Shown: piece after piece, positions 1 to 5,178 of the stretch
Layout: each line of letters opens with the position of its first letter
Position numbering within the stretch: the stretch's first letter is position 1
NCBI GenBank assembly: GCA_003973505.1
Contig: QNXT01000263.1
Coordinates: 1 to 5,178, forward strand
From: Bacteroidota bacterium
GTDB taxonomy: Bacteria; Bacteroidota; Bacteroidia; Bacteroidales; UBA1556
DNA length: 5,178 nt
Reading direction: 5' to 3'
Program-made: the position numbers and the translations under genes
Notes under the pieces: generated by a model
The model's database searches: none
Seen by the model: only the letters and a program-made list of their open reading frames with translations
Told to the model about the DNA's origin: nothing

Positions 1-895
1 AACTATAAAAAAACTTTTGCGCTAAATACCACCCCCCTGTATTATTCTTACGAAACTTAAAAATAGTATCAACCAAATTTGCTTGATTAATACTATATTC
101 CAACATATTCCATTGATACCAACTACTATCAGAAAGTCGTACACTTGGAATTACAGTTTTCAATTTATTCATTGAATCGTAAGTTCTATTCTCGGCCTCT
201 ATGGCATACCAATCCAAATTTATCATCTGAAATAAAGTATCACAAAGAATCTGATTATTTTGATTATATTTTGCTTCTTTTTTAATGTAGTAATTTTTGT
301 AAGGATAAGAATAATTCCAATATTGTTCTTTTATTTCAAATAAATTACCTAAAGAATCATATTGGTAATTCATATCATATTCAAGTTTATAACCATTATC
401 ATAAGTATAAATCTTTCTTTGAACAATCGAATCATTTTGATCGTAATAGTACTCGTCTCCTTCTACTTTTGTCCAAACACCTCCCGAAGTGCTCCCCCCA
501 TAGTTATAAGTATATGTAGAAGACAATTTTCCTGTTGAAGTATAATTATATTCAGTTTTTAGAGATGGAACTCTATAATTATAAAGAGTATCAAGTTCAT
601 ACCATATAATACGATCCCAACTGCCGAAGTTATCATAATGCATAACCCCCATATACAAAAACGTAGTAAGATAATCAACTGGATAATAGTATCTAACACT
701 ATCTAAAACAATATTTCCTTTTAAAGTTCTAGTATCTCTTTGAAATGAAGGACTAAATTGAGAATTTGATAGAGTTTCTCGTTTAACAAAACAAGTTTTA
801 CAAGAATCTAATGGAATTTCCATATTTGAATAAATTTGCCCAAAAATAGTTTGAACAAATAACATGCTGAAAAGTAGAGTATAGATTTTTTTCAT
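1..895 (-). CDS. Secreted Tyr/Asn-rich protein with YD-like strands, C-terminus outside window
   Basis: The frame opens at ATG 895-893 and stays open for 298 codons to the left edge, so the C-terminus is missing. Residues 1-19 form a signal peptide: two lysines after Met, a hydrophobic stretch (about residues 5-18), then FGQ, a common cleavage context in Bacteroidota secreted proteins. The mature part begins near Gln20, has a CKTC pair (Cys32, Cys35) and is unusually rich in Tyr, Asn, Asp and Ser. From about residue 145 it shows loosely repeated strands such as YTYDNGY (163-169), YQYDSLGN (177-184) and TYDSMNKL (238-245), resembling the YD-type strands of extracellular bacterial beta-repeat proteins. 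I do not recognise a catalytic domain. Many Bacteroidota proteins of this style end in a type IX secretion sorting domain; that would lie outside the window and is inference. The gene is very AT-rich (12 G+C in 361-420). The reading frame is well supported; the function is unknown. Confidence 0.8.
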   Translation of the reverse strand, partial: MKKIYTLLFSMLFVQTIFGQIYSNMEIPLDSCKTCFVKRETLSNSQFSPSFQRDTRTLKGNIVLDSVRYYYPVDYLTTFLYMGVMHYDNFGSWDRIIWYELDTLYNYRVPSLKTEYNYTSTGKLSSTYTYNYGGSTSGGVWTKVEGDEYYYDQNDSIVQRKIYTYDNGYKLEYDMNYQYDSLGNLFEIKEQYWNYSYPYKNYYIKKEAKYNQNNQILCDTLFQMINLDWYAIEAENRTYDSMNKLKTVIPSVRLSDSSWYQWNMLEYSINQANLVDTIFKFRKNNTGGWYLAQKFFYS

Positions 896-912
896 AATAT
901 CAAGACTTTTAA

Positions 913-920
913 CAAAAGTA
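913..920 (-). promoter_or_regulatory. Candidate -7 promoter element of the secreted-protein gene
   Basis: On the minus strand this reads TACTTTTG, an exact match to the Bacteroidota -7 consensus TAnnTTTG, 17 bases upstream of the ATG at 895. No convincing TTTG -33 element lies 19-21 bases further upstream, and the implied 5' leader would be only about 12 bases. This is a weak call resting on one element in AT-rich DNA. Confidence 0.3.
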
Positions 921-1015
921 AAGATAATTCTATGAAAATACTAGTCTCGGTTTGCAAAAAATGCCTGTTCGTAGCTAAATAAAAATTCGCGGACCAATTA
1001 TTTTGAGCGAAACAT

Positions 1016-1074
1016 AAACTTCTCCACTGCCTAAAAAGCCTGATTTCGTAGATAAGGCTCAAATCCCACTTCAC
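1016..1074 (-). pseudogene. Decayed duplicate of the mqnC 3' end
   Basis: These 59 bases match 2076-2134, inside the 3' end of mqnC, at 53 positions without gaps and at a constant offset of 1060. Read on the minus strand in the mqnC frame, the copy keeps GFEPYLRNQAF, then has TAG where mqnC has GAG, then AVEKF, and loses the mqnC stop. Four of the six differences fall in third codon positions, one changes Ala to Val and one creates the stop. The pattern suggests the two copies diverged partly under coding constraint before this one decayed. Similarity stops abruptly on both sides, so only the tail is present. It lies between dus and the secreted-protein gene and is not expected to make a protein. 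Confidence 0.85.
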
Positions 1075-1092
1075 TTAAATTCTACAATTTAA
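1075..1092. repeat. AT-only 7-bp inverted repeat downstream of dus
   Basis: TTAAATT (1075-1081) and AATTTAA (1086-1092) are perfect inverted arms around a 4-base loop (CTAC). The element begins at the first base after the mqnC-tail copy ends and lies 33 bases beyond the dus stop codon. All seven pairs are A-T, so a hairpin would be weak and there is no convincing T-run after it. It could be a poor terminator for mqnC-dus, or chance in AT-rich DNA. Confidence 0.35.
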
Positions 1093-1124
1093 CAATACAC
1101 AATATTTAATGCTTTCTTAAAATC

Positions 1125-2057
1125 TTATTTATATATTTCATCTACACGATTCGAGTATTTCTCTATTGTACTTGCCTTTTTAATAAGCTTATATACTTTA
1201 TGTTGATTATCAAAATTATAAGAAAAATATTCCCAAAAGGTCTGCATCTTTCTTAGAATATGTGATTTTTCAAGCTTGTTACTATATTCAAAATAGATCT
1301 CATCGTGAAATGCACGAAGAATACTTTGTTTTTCAACTTTCGGTAAGAATACTCCATTTAACTCATTGGCAAGAAATGGATTTTGCAACAAACCTCGACC
1401 AATCATTATTTTGTTTGGCTCTGCTCCAATTATTTCCTTAAGCCTTATATAATCATCCACAGTCTGAATATCACCATTATAGATAAGCTCGTTTTTCGAT
1501 TGAAGTAGCACCTCATTAAAAATCTCAGGGATTGCTTTTCCCTTATACATTTGCTTTGCAGTTCGAGCATGCACAATTATTTCTTTCAAATCGTACCGAT
1601 TAAAAACTTCAATTAGTTTATGAATTTCATTCTCATCATCAAAGCCCAACCTACATTTTATGGAAATGGGAATGGAAATTTTGGGTATAATCTGTGAAAG
1701 AATATGATCAATCAACTCAGGACTTTGTAATAGACCAGAACCAAATCCCCTCTTATAAACCATTGGGTAAGGGCAGGCTAAATTCCAATTCACAGACTTA
1801 TAGCCCTGACTTTCTAATCTATTAATGTGAAAAAGGAACAAATCGGTATCCTTACCCAATAATTGTGGTACGAGTTCTAACCCCCTATTATTTTCAGGTA
1901 AAAGCTCCTTTAATACTGATTTTTTTGGCTCTTTATTTGGCTCAAATCTAAGATAAGGGGCATAGTATTTATCAATACCACCAAAGTATTTATTATGCAG
2001 TCTTCGGTAAATGGAATCCGTATATCCTTGTAAAGGAGCAAATAAGACTTTCACCAT
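1125..2057 (-). CDS. dus: tRNA-dihydrouridine synthase (Dus family)
   Basis: This 310-residue protein is full length for the FMN-dependent Dus family, which reduces specific uridines in tRNA to dihydrouridine using NAD(P)H; it is cytoplasmic. The TIM barrel covers about residues 1-240: APLQGYTD (7-14) is the N-terminal flavin motif, VPQLLG (63-68) supplies the conserved Gln, and NLACP (92-96) contains the catalytic Cys95, with Ala where most members have Gly. IKCRLG (133-138) has the FMN-contacting Lys134, HART (163-166) the conserved His, and YNGDI (193-197) with IGRG (219-222) the phosphate-binding region. Residues from about 245 form the helical tRNA-binding domain. Which uridine is modified cannot be read from the sequence. 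The ATG lies 3 bases after the mqnC stop, implying translational coupling. Its G+C (about 30% over 1141-1440) is well below that of mqnC, and copies of the mqnC tail bracket it. Confidence 0.93.
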   Translation of the reverse strand: MVKVLFAPLQGYTDSIYRRLHNKYFGGIDKYYAPYLRFEPNKEPKKSVLKELLPENNRGLELVPQLLGKDTDLFLFHINRLESQGYKSVNWNLACPYPMVYKRGFGSGLLQSPELIDHILSQIIPKISIPISIKCRLGFDDENEIHKLIEVFNRYDLKEIIVHARTAKQMYKGKAIPEIFNEVLLQSKNELIYNGDIQTVDDYIRLKEIIGAEPNKIMIGRGLLQNPFLANELNGVFLPKVEKQSILRAFHDEIYFEYSNKLEKSHILRKMQTFWEYFSYNFDNQHKVYKLIKKASTIEKYSNRVDEIYK

Positions 2058-2060
2058 AAA

Positions 2061-3167
2061 TTAATTATGATATACAAACTTCTCCACCGCCTCAAAAGCC
2101 TGATTTCGGAGATAGGGCTCAAAACCCGCTTCACGAATGGCCAATTGAATACCTTCTTCATCAAATTGATGGTCGGCACCAGCAACAGAAACCACGTTCT
2201 CCTCAATCATAATCGAGCCGAAATCGTTGGCTCCGGCATGCAAACATAATTGCCCAATTTGTTTCCCCACAGTCAACCACGAGGCTTGAATATTGGGAAT
2301 ATTGGGTAGCATAATGCGGCTGATGGCAATAAAACGAATATACTCATCGGCTGTAACATGGAATTCTCTTTTCAACCTCTTTTTTAGAGTTGTTCCATCT
2401 GCCATAAATGGCCAAGGAATAAAGGAAACAAAGCCGGGAGTCCCTTCGGGCTTCATGGCTTGTACTTCACGGGCACGAACCAAATGCTCAAATCGTTCTT
2501 CCAAGGTTTCCACATGCCCCAGCATCATGGTAACCGAAGTTACCAAGCCCAATTTATGAGCTTCGTGCATCACTTCCAACCATTCATCTGCCGAGCATTT
2601 ATTCTTTGATATCTCTGAACGCACACGATTCACCAAAATCTCAGCTCCTGCACCAGGCAAGCTGTCTAGTCCGGCAGCCATCAAGCGTTGTAGGGTTTCT
2701 CTATGCGTCAGATTACTTAATCGAGCAATATGCGCCACCTCTGGTGGACCCAAGGTATGCAGTTTAATATCAGGAAATTCTGATTTCAAACTTGAAAACA
2801 AATCTTCGTAATATCCAATTCCCAAATCGGGATGCAAACCACCTTGAAGCAAAAGTTGCTGTCCGCCATGTTTATAGAGCTCCAATATTTTTTGGCGGTA
2901 TTCTTCAGGCTTGGTAATATAGGCCTTGGAAGAATTTTTCCCGGCATAAAAATTACAAAACTGGCAACCCGATTCGCACACATTGGTATAGTTCACATTA
3001 CGATCGATAATCCATCCCACCTTAGGCTCCGGATGCATTTTCATGCGTATTTTATGCCCCAAAGCCATCAAGGCCGGAGTACTTAATTCTTTATAAAGAA
3101 ACAAACCCTCTTCTTGTGTAAGAAACTTACCATCAAGGGCTTTATCTGTGAGTGTATTTATATTCAT
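2061..3167 (-). CDS. mqnC: Cyclic dehypoxanthine futalosine synthase (MqnC), radical SAM
   Basis: This 368-residue protein is complete. MqnC is the radical-SAM enzyme of the futalosine route to menaquinone; it cyclises dehypoxanthine futalosine to the spiro compound cyclic DHFL, using 5'-deoxyadenosyl radical chemistry in the cytoplasm. NYTNVCESGCQFCNFY (59-74) carries the CxxxCxxC cluster ligands Cys64, Cys68 and Cys71. QLLLQGGLHPDLG (104-116), LPGAGAEIL (170-178), MMLGHVET (214-221), IQASWLTVGKQ (293-303), GANDFGS (312-318) and EENVVSVAG (322-330) all fit MqnC. The related MqnE carries different motifs at these places. Start ATG 3167 gives the expected length. The gene is 26 bases downstream of the nuclease-like gene and 3 bases upstream of dus; no other menaquinone gene is in view, so the pathway genes are dispersed. 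It is clearly more G+C-rich (about 45% over 2341-2640) than its leftward neighbours, as expected for a core gene. Confidence 0.94.
   Translation of the reverse strand: MNINTLTDKALDGKFLTQEEGLFLYKELSTPALMALGHKIRMKMHPEPKVGWIIDRNVNYTNVCESGCQFCNFYAGKNSSKAYITKPEEYRQKILELYKHGGQQLLLQGGLHPDLGIGYYEDLFSSLKSEFPDIKLHTLGPPEVAHIARLSNLTHRETLQRLMAAGLDSLPGAGAEILVNRVRSEISKNKCSADEWLEVMHEAHKLGLVTSVTMMLGHVETLEERFEHLVRAREVQAMKPEGTPGFVSFIPWPFMADGTTLKKRLKREFHVTADEYIRFIAISRIMLPNIPNIQASWLTVGKQIGQLCLHAGANDFGSIMIEENVVSVAGADHQFDEEGIQLAIREAGFEPYLRNQAFEAVEKFVYHN
2076..2134 (-). repeat. Parent copy of the duplicated mqnC tail
   Basis: This is the part of the functional mqnC 3' end that recurs, in the same orientation, at 1016-1074 (53/59 identical). 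It encodes the last residues of MqnC, from about Glu346 to Phe365. The two copies form direct repeats flanking the dus gene. Confidence 0.85.
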
Positions 3168-3193
3168 TATCTAATAATATAAGGTATTTGAAC

Positions 3194-3565
3194 CTAGTTT
3201 ATAATTCTTTTAATGCCATGTTTAAGCATTGTAACATGAAAATTTAATAATAAGCCAAGTTTATAATTCCCAAGTCTTAAATAAGTAAGCACCTGGGCTG
3301 AATGAACATCCGTAAAAGCTTCAACTGTTTTTATCTCTACAACAACTTTATCCTCTACAAGCAAATCAATTCTGTATCCATGATTTAATTTAATCTCTTT
3401 ATAAACTACAGGCATTGGTTTTTCTTTTACAACTTCTAATCCTGATTGTCTAAGTTCGTATAAAAGACACTCTTGATATGCAGACTCTAAAAGACCAGGT
3501 CCTAACTGTTTATGCACATCAATAGCACAGCCAATAATAATACTTGATATTTCGTTTTCAGTCAT
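3194..3565 (-). CDS. GxxExxY family protein, PDDEXK nuclease-like
   Basis: This 123-residue protein is the usual size for the GxxExxY family (PDDEXK_3), a group of predicted nuclease-fold proteins with no settled role. The name motif is at Gly24-Glu27-Tyr30 within GPGLLESAY (22-30). The nuclease core follows: YRIDLLV (64-70) with Asp67, then VEIKT (76-80) giving Glu77-x-Lys79, then QVLTY (91-95), a QxxxY motif like that of RecB-type nucleases. The acidic and lysine residues expected for metal-dependent catalysis are therefore intact, although activity is inferred. There is no signal peptide or membrane segment. The stop is 26 bases before the mqnC ATG, so the two may be co-transcribed, but a functional link to menaquinone synthesis is unlikely. 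G+C is low (17 of 60 in 3361-3420). Immediately upstream are three arrays of short periodic repeats, a setting that suggests an accessory or mobile origin. Confidence 0.88.
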   Translation of the reverse strand: MTENEISSIIIGCAIDVHKQLGPGLLESAYQECLLYELRQSGLEVVKEKPMPVVYKEIKLNHGYRIDLLVEDKVVVEIKTVEAFTDVHSAQVLTYLRLGNYKLGLLLNFHVTMLKHGIKRIIN

Positions 3566-3624
3566 TATATTTGTTATTAAGCAATAAAAAAATCTAGATA
3601 TTAAATCTTATATAGTAAATATTA

Positions 3625-3663
3625 CACAGAGTTGCACGAAGAAGACACAGAGAAAGCACAAAG
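3625..3663 (+). repeat. Four-unit CACRRAG array, copy 1 (inverted relative to the others)
   Basis: Four 7-bp units lie in a row: CACAGAG at 3625, CACGAAG at 3635, CACAGAG at 3646 and CACAAAG at 3657. Start-to-start spacing is 10, 11 and 11 bp, close to one helical turn. The array is 60 bases upstream of the nuclease-like gene and in the opposite orientation to copies 2 and 3, so it could pair with either of them as a long imperfect hairpin. Confidence 0.75.
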
Positions 3664-3724
3664 ATATCTACAAAATATAATGACCTCAAATTCCATCATT
3701 AATGAACTTTCTTATTCAAAATCA

Positions 3725-3768
3725 CTTTGTGTAACTTTTAGATTCTTTGAGATACTCCGTGTTACAAC
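3725..3768 (-). repeat. Four-unit array, copy 2
   Basis: On the plus strand the units are CTTTGTG (3725), CTTTTAG (3735), CTTTGAG (3745) and CTCCGTG (3755), exactly 10 bp apart, followed by TTACAAC. Over 44 bases it matches copy 3 (3838-3881) at 38 positions without gaps. The second unit is the most degenerate. Confidence 0.8.
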
Positions 3769-3837
3769 ACTGATAATTATTGTACAAAACTACACAAAGA
3801 TAGTTTGTTAATTGATATTATTTCTCTTCAAAAATTC

Positions 3838-3881
3838 CTTCGTGTAACTTTGTGATTCTTTGAGAGGCTCTGTGTTACAAC
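3838..3881 (-). repeat. Four-unit array, copy 3
   Basis: On the plus strand the units are CTTCGTG (3838), CTTTGTG (3848), CTTTGAG (3858) and CTCTGTG (3868), exactly 10 bp apart, followed by TTACAAC. It is a direct repeat of copy 2 at an offset of 113 bases. The shared spacers (TAA, ATT) and tail show that copies 2 and 3 descend from one 44-bp element. Confidence 0.8.
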
Positions 3882-4002
3882 TACTCAAACATAACACAAT
3901 TACCACATAATTAGCCAGTCACCCAACCTCCTTTATATATTTAACCTAATTCTTCATTTGTCACATCTAATTCAAGTCAAAATGCATAACTTTACGGCTT
4001 CA

Positions 4003-4037
4003 AAATTACAATTAAATAAATGCAATAATTGTAATTT
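4003..4037. repeat. Perfect 12-bp inverted repeat upstream of pepA
   Basis: AAATTACAATTA (4003-4014) and TAATTGTAATTT (4026-4037) are exact reverse complements around an 11-base loop. The element ends 28 bases before the pepA ATG. With one G-C pair per arm and no T-run it does not look like an intrinsic terminator. It could be an operator for a dimeric regulator or a 5'-leader hairpin. Confidence 0.7.
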
Positions 4038-4065
4038 ATATCAATATTATTAAATATAAAATGCC

Positions 4066-5178
4066 ATGTTAGCAAACATTATAAAAACCAATAAAATTAA
4101 ACCAAATAATCATCGTGTTATTTTGGTAGAAAGCCTTTCTTCTTTAGAAGTTCGCGACCTCGAAAAGAATGAGTTAACCTACATAATGAAACATCATTCC
4201 GATGAGCAAAAAAACTTCTCTTTTAACCGTTTTACTCATCATGTTTTTGTGATTTTCTTTGATAAAAAAGGAAAACTCTACGAACGAAAAGAAGCCTATC
4301 GAAAGGCTGGTGATGCTTTGAACACGCAACTAAAACAATTGGAAATTGCCAAAATTCAAATTTGTGATACCACAAAAGAAGGATTGGGACTTTATTTTGC
4401 CGAAGGTATGGTTTTGGGGAATTATTCCTTTGATAAATACAAAAGCAAGAAAGATACAAGCAAGTTAAAAGAGATTGCTTTATATAATGAGCACATCTCA
4501 AAAAAGCAAATCGAGCTCATCAACATCAGTAATGAAGCTACCTATTGGGGTCGTGATTTGATGAATGAGCCCCACTCAACATTAGATGCCACCGCTTTTG
4601 CCAAAGAATTTAAGAAGATGGGCAAACAAAGTGGCGCTAAAGTGGAAGTTCTTACGAAAGCAAAAATAGAAAGCCTAAAAATGGGTGGACTTTTAGCTGT
4701 AAATAAAGGCAGCATCAACCCTCCTACTTTTACGGTAATGGAATGGAAACCTGAGAATCCTAAAAATAAAAAACCAATCATATTTGTAGGCAAAGGCGTG
4801 GTTTTCGATTCGGGAGGATTGAATATAAAAACAGGCGACTTTATGTATGGAATGCATATGGATATGGGCGGGGCTGCTGCTGCTTCAACAGCACTTTTTG
4901 CTGTTGCAAAAGCAAAATTAAATATTCATGTAATTGCCCTTATTCCTGCCACTGACAACCGTCCTGATGGTAATGCTTACGCTCCTGGCGATGTAATAAA
5001 AATGCATAATGGCAAAACTGTAGAAGTGATAAATACTGATGCCGAAGGGCGTATGATTTTGGCTGATGCACTGAGCTATGCGCAAAAATACAAACCCGAA
5101 ATGGTACTTGATTTGGCAACCCTTACGGGTGCAGCAGCACGAGCCATAGGAAAATATGGTATTGTAGCCATGCGTAAT
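4066..5178 (+). CDS. pepA: Leucyl aminopeptidase, M17 family (PepA), C-terminus outside window
   Basis: The frame runs 371 codons to the right edge without a stop. Start ATG 4066 is the first start after an in-frame TAA at 4057-4059. M17 enzymes are cytoplasmic hexameric two-metal exopeptidases that remove N-terminal residues, especially Leu, in peptide turnover. Residues 1-150 form the variable N-terminal domain and residues from about 155 the catalytic domain. VGKGVVFDSGGLNIK (241-255) supplies Lys243, Asp248 and Lys255; MDMGG (265-269) supplies Asp266; NTDAEGR (323-329), the family signature, supplies Asp325, Glu327 and Arg329. From memory of E. coli PepA numbering (Lys270, Asp275, Lys282, Asp293, Asp352, Glu354, Arg356), all seven sit at a constant offset of 27, so the active site is complete and ungapped. 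Roughly 100-130 residues should be missing. The signature ends in Met rather than the usual Leu. It is transcribed away from the other genes. Confidence 0.95.
   Translation, partial: MLANIIKTNKIKPNNHRVILVESLSSLEVRDLEKNELTYIMKHHSDEQKNFSFNRFTHHVFVIFFDKKGKLYERKEAYRKAGDALNTQLKQLEIAKIQICDTTKEGLGLYFAEGMVLGNYSFDKYKSKKDTSKLKEIALYNEHISKKQIELINISNEATYWGRDLMNEPHSTLDATAFAKEFKKMGKQSGAKVEVLTKAKIESLKMGGLLAVNKGSINPPTFTVMEWKPENPKNKKPIIFVGKGVVFDSGGLNIKTGDFMYGMHMDMGGAAAASTALFAVAKAKLNIHVIALIPATDNRPDGNAYAPGDVIKMHNGKTVEVINTDAEGRMILADALSYAQKYKPEMVLDLATLTGAAARAIGKYGIVAMRN

Larger units (their letters stand above)
3566..4065. other. 500-bp divergent intergenic region with repeat arrays
   Basis: The region lies between the leftward nuclease-like gene and rightward pepA, and no convincing coding frame was found in it. 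It holds three 7-bp-unit arrays (3625-3663, 3725-3768, 3838-3881), a single extra CACAAAG unit at 3793-3799, and a 12-bp inverted repeat at 4003-4037. It must contain the promoters of both flanking genes. No pair of elements matching the Bacteroidota -33/-7 consensus at correct spacing was found on either strand. The stretch 3882-4002 shows nothing recognisable. Confidence 0.7.

Noticed and set aside
892..1074. 60-codon minus-strand reading frame across the gap between dus and the secreted-protein gene
   Set aside because: It starts inside the decayed mqnC tail in a different frame from mqnC, has no family resemblance, and overlaps the start codon of the secreted-protein gene.
2067..3086. Plus-strand frames at 2067-2249, 2293-2559 and 2832-3086, and a minus-strand frame at 2786-2983
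   Set aside because: All lie inside mqnC, whose motifs are intact throughout, so these are shadows in other frames.
3209..3240. Hairpin CATGTT...AACATG near the end of the nuclease-like gene
   Set aside because: The arms are only 6 bp with a 10-base loop inside coding sequence, and no T-run follows, so it is best treated as chance.
3625..3881. CRISPR array
   Set aside because: Units are 7 bp with 3-4 bp spacers and the three clusters differ in orientation. There are no 25-40 bp repeats with unique spacers and no cas gene.
3957..3994. Promoter for pepA made of TTTG (3957-3960) and TAACTTTA (3987-3994)
   Set aside because: The spacing is 26 bases instead of about 19-21, and the second element lacks the final G.
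4061..4072. Alternative pepA start at ATG 4061 or a tiny leader ORF
   Set aside because: ATG 4061 is in another frame and reaches TAG after three codons. It overlaps the real start but nothing supports a regulatory role.
4232..4793. Minus-strand frames at 4232-4501 and 4542-4793
   Set aside because: They are antisense to the well-supported pepA coding sequence and show no recognisable motifs.

Overview
The window looks like a chromosomal piece from a member of the Bacteroidota. The pointers are high A+T content, genes with no clear Shine-Dalgarno sequence, a secreted-protein signal peptide ending in FGQ, a TAnnTTTG-type promoter element, and a menaquinone gene of the futalosine pathway. No genus can be assigned from the sequence alone.

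Layout: four genes read leftwards and one reads rightwards. From the right end of the leftward group these are a small GxxExxY-family PDDEXK nuclease-like protein (3565-3194), the radical-SAM enzyme MqnC (3167-2061), a tRNA-dihydrouridine synthase (2057-1125) and a Tyr/Asn-rich secreted protein (from 895 to beyond the left edge). mqnC and dus are 3 bases apart and almost certainly share a transcript. The nuclease gene is only 26 bases upstream of mqnC and may be read through into it. The rightward gene, from 4066 to beyond the right edge, is an M17 leucyl aminopeptidase (pepA) with all its metal and catalytic residues present in the window.

The spaces between genes hold the less ordinary material. 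A decayed 59-bp copy of the 3' end of mqnC (1016-1074, 53/59 identical, with an internal stop) lies exactly 1060 bp from the original, so dus is bracketed by two direct copies of the mqnC tail. The 500-bp divergent gap between the nuclease gene and pepA carries three short arrays. Each array has four 7-bp units of the type CAC(A/G)(A/G)AG, or the reverse complement, spaced 10-11 bp apart; the first array is inverted relative to the other two. A perfect 12-bp inverted repeat sits just upstream of pepA.

Composition is mosaic. In hand counts, parts of mqnC and pepA are about 42-45% G+C, while dus, the nuclease gene and the secreted-protein gene sample at about 20-30%. Together with the duplicated mqnC tail and the repeat arrays, this suggests a core menaquinone gene around which AT-rich accessory material has been inserted or rearranged. 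No complete mobile element, CRISPR array, tRNA or rRNA was seen.
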